Source: Pseudoflavonifractor phocaeensis | GTDB taxonomy: Bacteria; Bacillota; Clostridia; Oscillospirales; Oscillospiraceae | Reading direction: 5' to 3' | DNA: 64,000 nucleotides | NCBI RefSeq assembly: GCF_021531375.1 | Contig: NZ_JADYTU010000001.1 | Coordinates: 1-64,000, forward strand | Part shown: positions 45,213-51,492 of the stretch, piece after piece | How the letters are laid out: every line of letters begins with the position of its first letter | Position numbering within the stretch: position 1 is the first letter of the stretch | The notes under the pieces: generated by a model | Databases searched by the model: none | Told to the model about the DNA's origin: nothing | What the model saw: the letters and a program-made list of their open reading frames with translations, nothing else | Program-made: the position numbers and the translations under genes

Positions 45213-45239
45213 GGGGTATCCAATATTGCAGGACACCCC
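45213..45239 (-). terminator. Second terminator-like hairpin (− strand)
   Basis: On the − strand GGGGTGTCC pairs with GGATACCCC (9 bp, one G-T) across a nine-base loop and is followed by TTTTGC. No gene immediately precedes it. Confidence 0.45.
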
Positions 45240-45500
45240 ATAAAGATAATTCATATTCTTTTTCTTTATTTCTCTTGGAAGATGTGCGGTTTAAGTTCAA
45301 AGTCGTTCCGCACTTGTTCGTTGTTCTTCAAAGGCGATAAAAGATGTGCGAAGATGTATAATTTAGTTCAAACATCTGGTTTCCTGAACACCTAAAAGTT
45401 TATAATACAGACATCCACATTGCTGACTTCCACATATGGCATTTTCAGAAGGAAAACAGAGATAGACTTCCACAGAAACTTCCACCCCACCCGGCGGAGG
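45240..45500. other. AT-rich, gene-free region with direct repeats
   Basis: The 683-base gap 44891-45573 has no convincing gene. This part is far more AT-rich than the flanks. It holds two copies of AGATGTGCG followed by TTTAAGTTCAAA or TTTAGTTCAAA (about 45280-45372), and four direct repeats of GACTTCCACA-type sequence (45410, 45425, 45465, 45477). A 33-codon open stretch on the − strand (about 45257-45360) has no start and looks like a gene relic. Composition suggests acquired DNA. Confidence 0.5.
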
Positions 45501-45508
45501 ACGCAAAA

Positions 45509-45538
45509 AAGAGGAGACCACTTTCGTGGTCTCCTCTT
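45509..45538 (-). terminator. Terminator of the rubrerythrin remnant (− strand)
   Basis: AAGAGGAGACCAC-TTTC-GTGGTCTCCTCTT is a perfect 13-bp stem followed on the − strand by six T. It lies 36 bases beyond the stop codon of the truncated rubrerythrin. Confidence 0.9.
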
Positions 45539-45573
45539 GGATAAATCCTTGATGTATCAGGGATTTCAGCCGA

Positions 45574-45630
45574 TTAGAAGTAGCGCTCCAGCAGGCCCTT
45601 CAGAGCCTTGCCGTGGCGGGCCTCGTCGCG
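45574..45630 (-). pseudogene. 3' remnant of a second rubrerythrin gene
   Basis: On the − strand this reads [18 protein letters not shown] and stop, nearly the same as the last 18 residues of the intact rubrerythrin at 45969 ([18 protein letters not shown]). The DNA match stops sharply at 45630, and the stop codon of the zinc-ribbon gene begins 7 bases later. Its own terminator survives downstream. A tandem rubrerythrin copy seems to have lost all but its 3' end when other DNA replaced it. Confidence 0.85.
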
Positions 45631-45636
45631 AACCCG

Positions 45637-45891
45637 TCAGATTTTGTACCAGTCGCTGGGATTACCCGGGCGTTTCGCACCGCATTTGGCACAAGTTCCT
45701 CTGGGCGCGCCTGCGTAGGTGTTTTCGTTCAGCTCACCGCACTTTTCACATTGCCAGCGGCGCTCTTCTTCTGATATTGGGTGGTACATGTCAGGTGCAA
45801 TATTGGGATATACGCGTTTGCAATTCGGGCATATGACATGAGAATCCCAGCGGGAATTCTCAAATTCACACCCGCATCTGCAAATGACCAT
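45637..45891 (-). CDS. Small zinc-ribbon protein
   Basis: This 84-residue protein has four Cys pairs: CRCGC (4-8), CPNC (21-24), CEKC (48-51) and CAKC (67-70). The second half, WQCEKCGELN ... GTCAKCGAKRPGNPSDW, has the layout of a RanBP2-type or double zinc-ribbon finger. It is probably a nucleic-acid or protein-binding accessory factor; the partner is unknown. GGGAGGG lies 6 bases before the ATG. Codon use is more AT-rich than in neighbours, and the gene occupies the place of a lost rubrerythrin body, so I infer acquisition. Confidence 0.75.
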   Translation of the reverse strand: MVICRCGCEFENSRWDSHVICPNCKRVYPNIAPDMYHPISEEERRWQCEKCGELNENTYAGAPRGTCAKCGAKRPGNPSDWYKI

Positions 45892-45928
45892 TCATTTCCC
45901 TCCCATTGTGGTTCTATCATTCTATCGC

Positions 45929-45960
45929 AAAAAACGGCGGGAAGAGATCCCGCCGCTTTT
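45929..45960. terminator. Terminator of the perR-rubrerythrin operon
   Basis: CGGCGGGA-AGAGA-TCCCGCCG with T tracts in both directions. It lies just beyond the rubrerythrin stop. Confidence 0.88.
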
Positions 45961-45968
45961 TGTATTTC

Positions 45969-46511
45969 TTACTTGAAGTAGCGCTTCAGCAGGCCCTCGA
46001 AAGCCTTGCCGTGACGGGCCTCGTCGCGGGCCATCTCATGGACGGTGTCGTGGATGGCGTCCAGGTTCAGGGCCTTGGCCTTCTTGGCCAGCTCGAACTT
46101 GCCGGCGGTAGCGCCGTTCTCGGCGTCCACGCGCATCTCCAGGTTCTTCTTGGTGGAGTCGGTCACCACCTCGCCCAGCAGCTCGGCGAACTTGGCGGCG
46201 TGCTCGGCCTCCTCATAGGCGGCCTTCTCCCAGTACAGGCCGATCTCGGGATAACCCTCGCGGTGAGCCACACGGGCCATGGCCAGATACATACCGACCT
46301 CGGTGCACTCGCCCTGGAAGTTCTCGCGCAGGCCGGCGATGATCTCCTCGTCCACGCCCTGGGCTACGCCCACAACGTGCTCAGCGGCCCAGGTCTTCTC
46401 GGCGGACTGCTCCTGGAACTTGGAAGCGGGGGCCTTGCAGATGGGGCAGGACTCGGGAGCGGCATCTCCCTCGTGAACATAACCGCAGATGGTGCAAACA
46501 AACTTCTTCAT
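45969..46511 (-). CDS. Reverse rubrerythrin (NADH peroxidase type)
   Basis: This 180-residue protein reduces hydrogen peroxide, and perhaps O2, in anaerobes. The rubredoxin domain comes first ([13 protein letters not shown] and CPICKAP, Cys pairs at about 5, 8, 23 and 26), followed by a diiron ferritin-like four-helix domain with [32 protein letters not shown] and [11 protein letters not shown]. That order is the reverse of classical rubrerythrin. ATG 46511 has AGGAGG 10 bases upstream and overlaps the perR stop. It is almost certainly PerR-regulated and strongly expressed (consistent C/G third positions). Confidence 0.95.
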   Translation of the reverse strand: MKKFVCTICGYVHEGDAAPESCPICKAPASKFQEQSAEKTWAAEHVVGVAQGVDEEIIAGLRENFQGECTEVGMYLAMARVAHREGYPEIGLYWEKAAYEEAEHAAKFAELLGEVVTDSTKKNLEMRVDAENGATAGKFELAKKAKALNLDAIHDTVHEMARDEARHGKAFEGLLKRYFK

Positions 46512-46927
46512 GATAATATGTCCTCCTCGTGTTGCTGATTTTGTATACATGTTTGGCAAACGCCGTGAAAGCTGAGTTCATGGTAATCCACCATGAGCCC
46601 GTATTGCTCACTGACGTCGCGGTCAAGGTGGTCGGCCAGTTCGATCTGGCTCAGATCCATCACCGCGCCGCAGCGACTGCAAATAAAGTGACTGTGCGGG
46701 GTCGTGATGCCGTCGAATCGCTCGTGCCCACGGACCACTCCTACACTCCGGATATCGCCCCGTTCCTGAAAAAAGATCAGGTTGCGGTAGACGGTTCCCA
46801 AACTCAGGTCGGGATGGCTGGGTTTCAGGGTCTGGTAGACCCATTCGGCGGAGGGGTGGCAATCCGTGCCTTGGATGGCAGAGAGGATGGCGGCGCGTTT
46901 CTTACTGTATCGTGTCGTGCGTTCCAC
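46508..46927 (-). CDS. perR: Fur family regulator, PerR-like
   Basis: This 139-residue metal-dependent repressor has a winged helix ([24 protein letters not shown]), the metal-site residues HERFDG and [11 protein letters not shown], and a structural zinc site made of CSRC (about 84-87) and CQTC (about 124-127). The pattern and the coupled rubrerythrin gene fit PerR, a peroxide sensor, rather than Fur. GTG 46927 follows AGGGGGC. The upstream sequence is AT-rich and includes CAATATTG, but no clean PerR box can be claimed. Confidence 0.9.
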   Translation of the reverse strand: MERTTRYSKKRAAILSAIQGTDCHPSAEWVYQTLKPSHPDLSLGTVYRNLIFFQERGDIRSVGVVRGHERFDGITTPHSHFICSRCGAVMDLSQIELADHLDRDVSEQYGLMVDYHELSFHGVCQTCIQNQQHEEDILS

Positions 46928-47020
46928 CTTATGCCCCCTAACAATATTGATTCTTATTTACGAAAAGATGATACCATATGGGCAGCGGTTTGTAAAGAGG
47001 AAAATAACAGAAAATAAAAA

Positions 47021-47073
47021 AATTTTGGAGGCAAGGCGGCCAAGACAGCCGATCAACCTTGCCAGCCAAAATT
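47021..47073 (-). terminator. Terminator after the TVP38-family gene (− strand)
   Basis: AATTTTGGAGGCAAGG (47021-47036) pairs with the segment at 47057-47073 apart from small bulges, and on the − strand seven T follow. It lies 84 bases past the stop codon, unusually far. Confidence 0.7.
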
Positions 47074-47156
47074 CTGGAGGGAAAAATCATTTTATAATAG
47101 AGGTGCCTCGCGGGGCGATTCGGAACAAGGCGGCTTCCCGACTCAAAAGAAGGGCT

Positions 47157-47849
47157 TCAGGGTTTGGGACGGCGGCGGAGCCGGGCAAGAACGGCGGCCT
47201 CCGCCCGGTCTGCGTATTTCAGTCCCAGGACAAAGCACACCGCTCCGGCCAGACCGGCCAGCACCAGGATCCACGGGGGACAGGCGAAGGAAGCGCCACC
47301 CAGTCCGCAGGCGAACAGCAGTCCCCAGGGGCGGGCGAGCAGGACGATGACCAGAAAGCGGCGGAAGGGGAGCTCGGTGAGACCGGCCAGGATGCACAGC
47401 ACGTCATCGGGGAAGTAGGGGAACAGGAAGGCCAGGACCAAGAAAACAGAGGCCTTGGAGCGGATCACGTCCTGATATTTTTCCGACAGCCGGCGGCTGA
47501 CCACCCGGTCGGCAAAGTCCTGGCCCAGGAGTCGGGCCAGCCAAAAGACCAGCAGGGAGCCGGCGATGATGGCGGAAAAAGTGAGCAAAAAGGCGGGCCA
47601 AACGCCGAACAGCATCCCACCCGCGGCGGCGGTGATGTTGCTGGGGATGGGGGCCAGCACTACGGAGAGAAATTGCAGCAGAAAGAAGGACAGATGGGAA
47701 TAGGGGGCGGAGCGGCTGATATAGGCCCGCAGCGCCTCCGGGGAGGTGCAGGCGGCGAAAAAACCGCTCCGGTACAAAAACAGGCCGCTCCCCGCCGCCA
47801 GAAGGAGGACCAGAGCCCATAAGAGCCACTGCTTTCTACTGCTGACCAT
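47157..47849 (-). CDS. TVP38/TMEM64 (DedA-superfamily) membrane protein
   Basis: This 230-residue protein has about five membrane helices. The family core is visible: VVLAPIPSNITAAAGGMLFGVWPAFLLTFSAIIAGSLLVFWLARLLG and FLFPYFPDDVLCILAGLTELPFRRFLVIVLLARPWG. Superfamily members are implicated in lipid scrambling or transport; the role here is not shown. ATG 47849 has GGGAGGATGGG upstream, while a longer frame is not supported. The gene stands alone. Confidence 0.88.
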   Translation of the reverse strand: MVSSRKQWLLWALVLLLAAGSGLFLYRSGFFAACTSPEALRAYISRSAPYSHLSFFLLQFLSVVLAPIPSNITAAAGGMLFGVWPAFLLTFSAIIAGSLLVFWLARLLGQDFADRVVSRRLSEKYQDVIRSKASVFLVLAFLFPYFPDDVLCILAGLTELPFRRFLVIVLLARPWGLLFACGLGGASFACPPWILVLAGLAGAVCFVLGLKYADRAEAAVLARLRRRPKP

Positions 47850-47962
47850 GTACCCATCCTCCCATCTCCGCGGTGTTTCCCACAAGGGGCAGGGGCGGAG
47901 CCCCGGCAGGATCATCCTATCACCGGGACATTAGGAATCCCGAAAAAAATTCTTAAAAAACC

Positions 47963-47972
47963 CTAAAATTTA
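47963..47972. repeat. Solitary CTAAAATTTA motif overlapping a stop codon
   Basis: This is an exact copy of the element end. Read on the − strand it is TAAATTTTAG, and its first three bases are the stop codon of the NUDIX gene. No partner end lies nearby. Confidence 0.55.
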
Positions 47973-48485
47973 TCCCCGCGCTTCCAGAATCTCCGGATGG
48001 CGGAGGTAGTGCTCGGTCACCAGATAGGAGATGGCGGGGGCGGGATGGAGGAGCGACAGGGCCTTATCCGGAGCGACCCACACGGCCTGGTCCACTTCGC
48101 CGGAGAGGCGGAAGTCCCGCCGCCGGACTCGGGCGGCAAAGCCGATCATCAGCATGTCCTTTTTCTCGAACCAGTAGGTGCCCGTCATAGCCAGCCGGGA
48201 CACGGACAGGCCCAGCTCCTCCTGGATCTCCCGGGCGGCGCATTCCTCGGCGGACTCGCCGGGCTTCATGTAGCCGGAGACCAGAACATGGTATTGGGAG
48301 GAGATGTACCCCTGCCGCAGCAGGGCCACGTTTCCCTCCTCATCCACCGCCAGGGCGATGATGCAGGTGGAGAACATGGGGAACAGGGGGCGCTTGCAGG
48401 CGTCGCACCAGGGGACCAGCCCCTCGTCCCCGGTCTCCCGGGGGATCGCCTTGGCGCCGCAGTGGGGACAGTATTGAAACGTCAT
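47970..48485 (-). CDS. NUDIX hydrolase with zinc ribbon (NudC-like)
   Basis: This 171-residue protein has a zinc ribbon (CPHCG ... CDACKRP, about residues 6-31) and a Nudix box GYMKPGESAEECAAREIQEELGL (about 71-93, complete Gx5Ex7REUxEExGU). NudC-type enzymes cleave NADH to NMNH and AMP and can decap NAD-RNA. It lacks the N-terminal domain of E. coli NudC and the SQPWPFP motif is not seen, so another nucleoside diphosphate substrate is possible. ATG 48485 is preferred over an upstream GTG. Confidence 0.88.
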   Translation of the reverse strand: MTFQYCPHCGAKAIPRETGDEGLVPWCDACKRPLFPMFSTCIIALAVDEEGNVALLRQGYISSQYHVLVSGYMKPGESAEECAAREIQEELGLSVSRLAMTGTYWFEKKDMLMIGFAARVRRRDFRLSGEVDQAVWVAPDKALSLLHPAPAISYLVTEHYLRHPEILEARG

Positions 48486-48527
48486 GGAAAACACTCTTTT
48501 CTCTCTATATGTCCACAGACCGGGAAT

Positions 48528-49289
48528 TCAGGGCAGGTCCAGTTCCAGCAGGACGGGGCAGTGGTCGCTGCCTTCCACGGTGGAGAGGATCTCGGCCCGT
48601 TTGATCTTGTCCCGCAGGCGGTCGGAGACGATAAAGTAGTCGATGCGCCATCCCGCGTTGTTCTTCCGGGCGTTGAAGCGGTAGGACCACCAGGAGTAGG
48701 CCCCGGTCAGATCGGGATAGAGGAAGCGGAAGGTGTCGGTAAAGCCGGAGGAGAGGAGAACGGTCATTTTTTCCCGCTCCTGGTCGGAGAAGCCGGCGTT
48801 CATCCGGTTGGTCTTGGGGTTTTTCAGGTCGATCTCCTGGTGGGCCACGTTCAGGTCGCCGCAGTAGACCACCGGCTTCACCTTGTCCAGGGACATGAGG
48901 TACTCCCGGAGGTCATCCTCCCACTCCATCCGGTAGTCCAGCCGCTTCAGGCCGTCCTGGGCGTTGGGGGTGTAGCAGCACACCAGATAGAACTGCTCAT
49001 ACTCCAGCGTGATGAGCCGCCCCTCGTGGTCGTGGAGCTCTTTGTCCATGCCGTAAGCCACGGACAGGGGCTGGCGGTGGGTAAAGACGGCAGTGCCGGA
49101 GTAGCCCTTTTTCTCCGCCGAGTTCCAGAATTCCAGACAACCCTCCTCCAGGTCCACATGGGCCTGGCCCTGCTCCATCTTGGTCTCCTGGAGACAGATA
49201 AAATCGGGGGATTGCTCCCGGTAAAAGTCCAGAAATCCCTTTTTCAGACAGGCCCGCAGGCCGTTGACGTTCCAGGAAATGAATTTCAT
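48528..49289 (-). CDS. xth: Exodeoxyribonuclease III / AP endonuclease
   Basis: This 253-residue base-excision repair enzyme (ExoA/XthA) cuts at abasic sites. It shows KFISWNVNGLRA, FICLQETKMEQ (catalytic Glu34), YCGDLNVAHQEIDL (Asp and Asn), AYSWWSYRFNARKNNAGWRIDYFIVSD, and the ending GSDHCPVLLEL (catalytic His). GAAGGGAG precedes the ATG. It is divergent from asnA, with its own promoter at 49340-49369. Confidence 0.97.
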   Translation of the reverse strand: MKFISWNVNGLRACLKKGFLDFYREQSPDFICLQETKMEQGQAHVDLEEGCLEFWNSAEKKGYSGTAVFTHRQPLSVAYGMDKELHDHEGRLITLEYEQFYLVCCYTPNAQDGLKRLDYRMEWEDDLREYLMSLDKVKPVVYCGDLNVAHQEIDLKNPKTNRMNAGFSDQEREKMTVLLSSGFTDTFRFLYPDLTGAYSWWSYRFNARKNNAGWRIDYFIVSDRLRDKIKRAEILSTVEGSDHCPVLLELDLP

Positions 49290-49339
49290 GGGCGGCTCCC
49301 TTCTTCTGACGGTGTCAGAACGCGTATTTACTGGCCCAT

Positions 49340-49369
49340 ATTATAATGCGGGAGGGGACTGCTTGGCAA
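49340..49369 (-). promoter_or_regulatory. Promoter of the exonuclease III gene
   Basis: On the − strand TTGCCA (49369-49364) and TATAAT (49345-49340) are 18 bases apart. Confidence 0.65.
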
Positions 49370-49376
49370 GAACAGA

Positions 49377-49405
49377 TTGCATTTCCCGCTCCAATTAGCT
49401 ATAAT
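49377..49405 (+). promoter_or_regulatory. Promoter of asnA
   Basis: TTGCAT (49377-49382) and TATAAT (49400-49405) are 17 bases apart. The leader to the ATG is about 100 bases and contains a GC-rich block (about 49425-49460) that could fold; I recognise no riboswitch. Confidence 0.75.
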
Positions 49406-49510
49406 AATAGTCTGCTGAACGAATCGCGCTGCGCCGCCCGGCCTCCGGTCCCGCAGGCGTTTATCATCAGAAAAAATTTTTAGTATCATGTCACAAAGGA
49501 GCGGTTCAAA

Positions 49511-50524
49511 ATGAGCGAGATCCAGATCCCCCAGGGATACACCTCCCTGTTGTCCATTTACGAGACCCAGAAGGCCATCAGCCTGCTGAAGCGGCTGTTT
49601 GAGGACAAGCTGGCCGGGGCCCTGCGGCTCCACCGGGTGTCCGCGCCCCTGTTCGTGTCGGCCTCCTCCGGTCTGAACGACGACCTGAACGGGGTGGAGC
49701 GTCCGGTGTCCTTTGACATCAACGGCGTGGAGGACACGGCCCAGGTGGTCCACTCCCTGGCCAAGTGGAAGCGCCTGGCGCTGAAGCGCTATCAGTTCCA
49801 GGTGGGCGAGGGCCTGTACACCGACATGAACGCCATCCGGCGGGACGAGGAGCTGGACCACCTCCACTCCGCCTATGTGGACCAGTGGGACTGGGAGAAG
49901 GTGATCCGGGCGGAGGACCGGAACACGGAATATCTCCAGAACACGGTGCGCTCCATCGTCAGCGCCCTGGCCGACACCCAGTATTTCCTGCGCACGGTGT
50001 TCCCCCAGCTGTCCGTGCTGCCCCAGCTGACCAACGACATCGCGTTCGTCACCTCCCAGGAGCTGGAGGACCTGTACCCCACCCTGACGGGCAAGGAGCG
50101 GGAGAACGCCTTCGTGAAGGACCATCCCGTCACCTTCCTCATGGGCATCGGCGGCAAGCTGCGCTCCGGCAAGCCCCACGACGGCCGGGCGCCGGACTAT
50201 GACGACTGGAACCTGAACGGCGACCTGCTGGTGTGGGACAGCGTTAACGGCCAGGCCATAGAGCTGTCCTCCATGGGCATCCGGGTGGACCCGGAGAGTC
50301 TGGACCGGCAGCTGACTCTGGCCGGCTGCGACGACCGGCGGGAGCTGCCCTTCCATAAGATGCTGCTCAGCGGCCAGCTGCCCCTGACCATGGGCGGCGG
50401 CATCGGCCAGTCCCGGGTGTCCATGCTGCTGCTGGGCAAGTGCCATATCGGCGAGGTCCAGTCCTCCCTGTGGGACGAGGCCAATGTGAAAGCCTGTGAG
50501 AAGGCCGGGGTCATTCTGCTGTAA
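49511..50524 (+). CDS. asnA: Aspartate--ammonia ligase (asparagine synthetase A)
   Basis: AsnA makes asparagine from aspartate, ammonia and ATP. The 337-residue protein has the class II synthetase-like core: ETQKAISLLKRLFEDKLAGALRLHRVSAPLFV, GLYTDMNAIRRDE, YVDQWDWEKVI and GGGIGQSRVSMLLLGKCHIGEVQ. AAAGGAG precedes the ATG. Its TAA stop (50522-50524) is exactly the first three bases of the repeat element that follows. Confidence 0.97.
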   Translation: MSEIQIPQGYTSLLSIYETQKAISLLKRLFEDKLAGALRLHRVSAPLFVSASSGLNDDLNGVERPVSFDINGVEDTAQVVHSLAKWKRLALKRYQFQVGEGLYTDMNAIRRDEELDHLHSAYVDQWDWEKVIRAEDRNTEYLQNTVRSIVSALADTQYFLRTVFPQLSVLPQLTNDIAFVTSQELEDLYPTLTGKERENAFVKDHPVTFLMGIGGKLRSGKPHDGRAPDYDDWNLNGDLLVWDSVNGQAIELSSMGIRVDPESLDRQLTLAGCDDRRELPFHKMLLSGQLPLTMGGGIGQSRVSMLLLGKCHIGEVQSSLWDEANVKACEKAGVILL

Positions 50525-50783
50525 ATTTTAGTTTATCGTTTCATGTAGGGTAAGGGCTTGGTAGGGCGGGGGCTTATCCCTCCCCCTTTTTGCCTTCGGC
50601 CATTTCCCCCCGACGGGGGGAATCGTCCCCCGCCGTCCGACGGCTGCCATTTTGGCGGCGGCCCCAAGGGGCCGCCCTACGGGCGGGGCGTCCAGAGGCC
50701 GCCCCTTACGAAGCCATATTGTAAACCGTGCGTAGGGGGCGGCGTCCCCGACGCCCCATAATACATCCATAACCTAAAATTTA
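50522..50783. mobile_element. MITE-like element B
   Basis: The element runs from TAAATTTTAGTTTATC (50522) to CTAAAATTTA (50774-50783). The left part (to about 50590) matches the fragment at 1-72 and the right part matches element A (8995-9136). Compared with A it has an insertion of about 54 bases (about 50693-50746) containing another GTAGGG palindrome. No coding capacity. It begins on the asnA stop codon and ends 35 bases before the next start. Confidence 0.75.
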
Positions 50784-50817
50784 TTTCTTGGTCAAGAATC
50801 AGGAAAACGAGGTACAC

Positions 50818-51492
50818 ATGCCCATTACCATTACCAAACTGAACATTGACGAGGTCCTGCGGTACATGGGCTGTCCGCCGGACAAGGCCGACGCGGCGAC
50901 CCGGGCCCTGGCGGAGGAGAGCGCCGGGCAGATGCTCCGGGCCGTCACGCCCCGCTGGACCTGGCGGGTCTTTGACCTGGCCTTTGAGGCGGAGGGCGTC
51001 CGGATGGGCGGACTGCTGCTGCCGGGGCAGGACCTGAAGGACCATTTGCGGGGCTGTGAGCGGGCCGCGCTGTTCTGCGCCACCTTGGGATCTGGGGCGG
51101 ACGCCCTGATCCGCAGGGCGGAGAGCGTGGACATGGCCCGGGCGCTGGCCCTGGACTGCGCCGCCGCCGCCGCGGTGGAGGCGGTGTGCGACCAGATCGA
51201 GGGGGAGCTTCAGGCCATGTTCCCCGGCTGCTCCTTCCCCTTCCGGTTCAGCCCCGGGTACGGAGACCTGCCCCTGACCCTCCAGGGGGACCTGCTGGCC
51301 GCCCTGGACGCTCCCCGCCGGGTGGGGCTGACCGCCAGCGCCAGCAATATCCTGCTCCCCAGAAAGTCAGTGACCGCCATTTTAGGCATATCCCGGAACC
51401 AGATCGAGAAACATATCCGCAGCTGCCTGGGCTGCCCCGCCCATGACGGCTGCCAATACCGAAAGTCAGGTGGACATTGTGGAATTTCGTGA
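50818..51492 (+). CDS. Free-standing methionine synthase reactivation (MetH activation-domain) protein
   Basis: This 224-residue protein corresponds to the C-terminal activation domain of E. coli MetH, which uses SAM to remethylate oxidised cobalamin. Family features are RAALFCATLGSGADALIRRAES, DCAAAAAVEAVCDQIE and FRFSPGYGDLPLTLQGDLLAAL. It ends in a Cys cluster (CLGCPAHDGCQYRKSGGHC). ATG 50818 has GAGGT upstream and removes a repeat-derived extension. It overlaps the metH reading frame, so enzyme and reactivator are co-produced. Confidence 0.9.
   Translation: MPITITKLNIDEVLRYMGCPPDKADAATRALAEESAGQMLRAVTPRWTWRVFDLAFEAEGVRMGGLLLPGQDLKDHLRGCERAALFCATLGSGADALIRRAESVDMARALALDCAAAAAVEAVCDQIEGELQAMFPGCSFPFRFSPGYGDLPLTLQGDLLAALDAPRRVGLTASASNILLPRKSVTAILGISRNQIEKHIRSCLGCPAHDGCQYRKSGGHCGIS

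Noticed and set aside
44891-45254. SAM riboswitch or coding gene upstream of the methyltransferase/MTHFR gene
   Set aside because: The conserved S-box core sequence is not present on the − strand, and the only open frame (about 44844-45254) is Pro/Ser-rich nonsense that overlaps the gene.
45410-45486. Replication origin (DnaA boxes)
   Set aside because: The repeats share only CCACA with the DnaA box, dnaA/dnaN are not nearby, and the spacing is irregular.
45420-45836. A 138-codon + strand frame
   Set aside because: It runs through a terminator, the antisense of the rubrerythrin remnant and the antisense of the zinc-ribbon gene. No ribosome site was seen.
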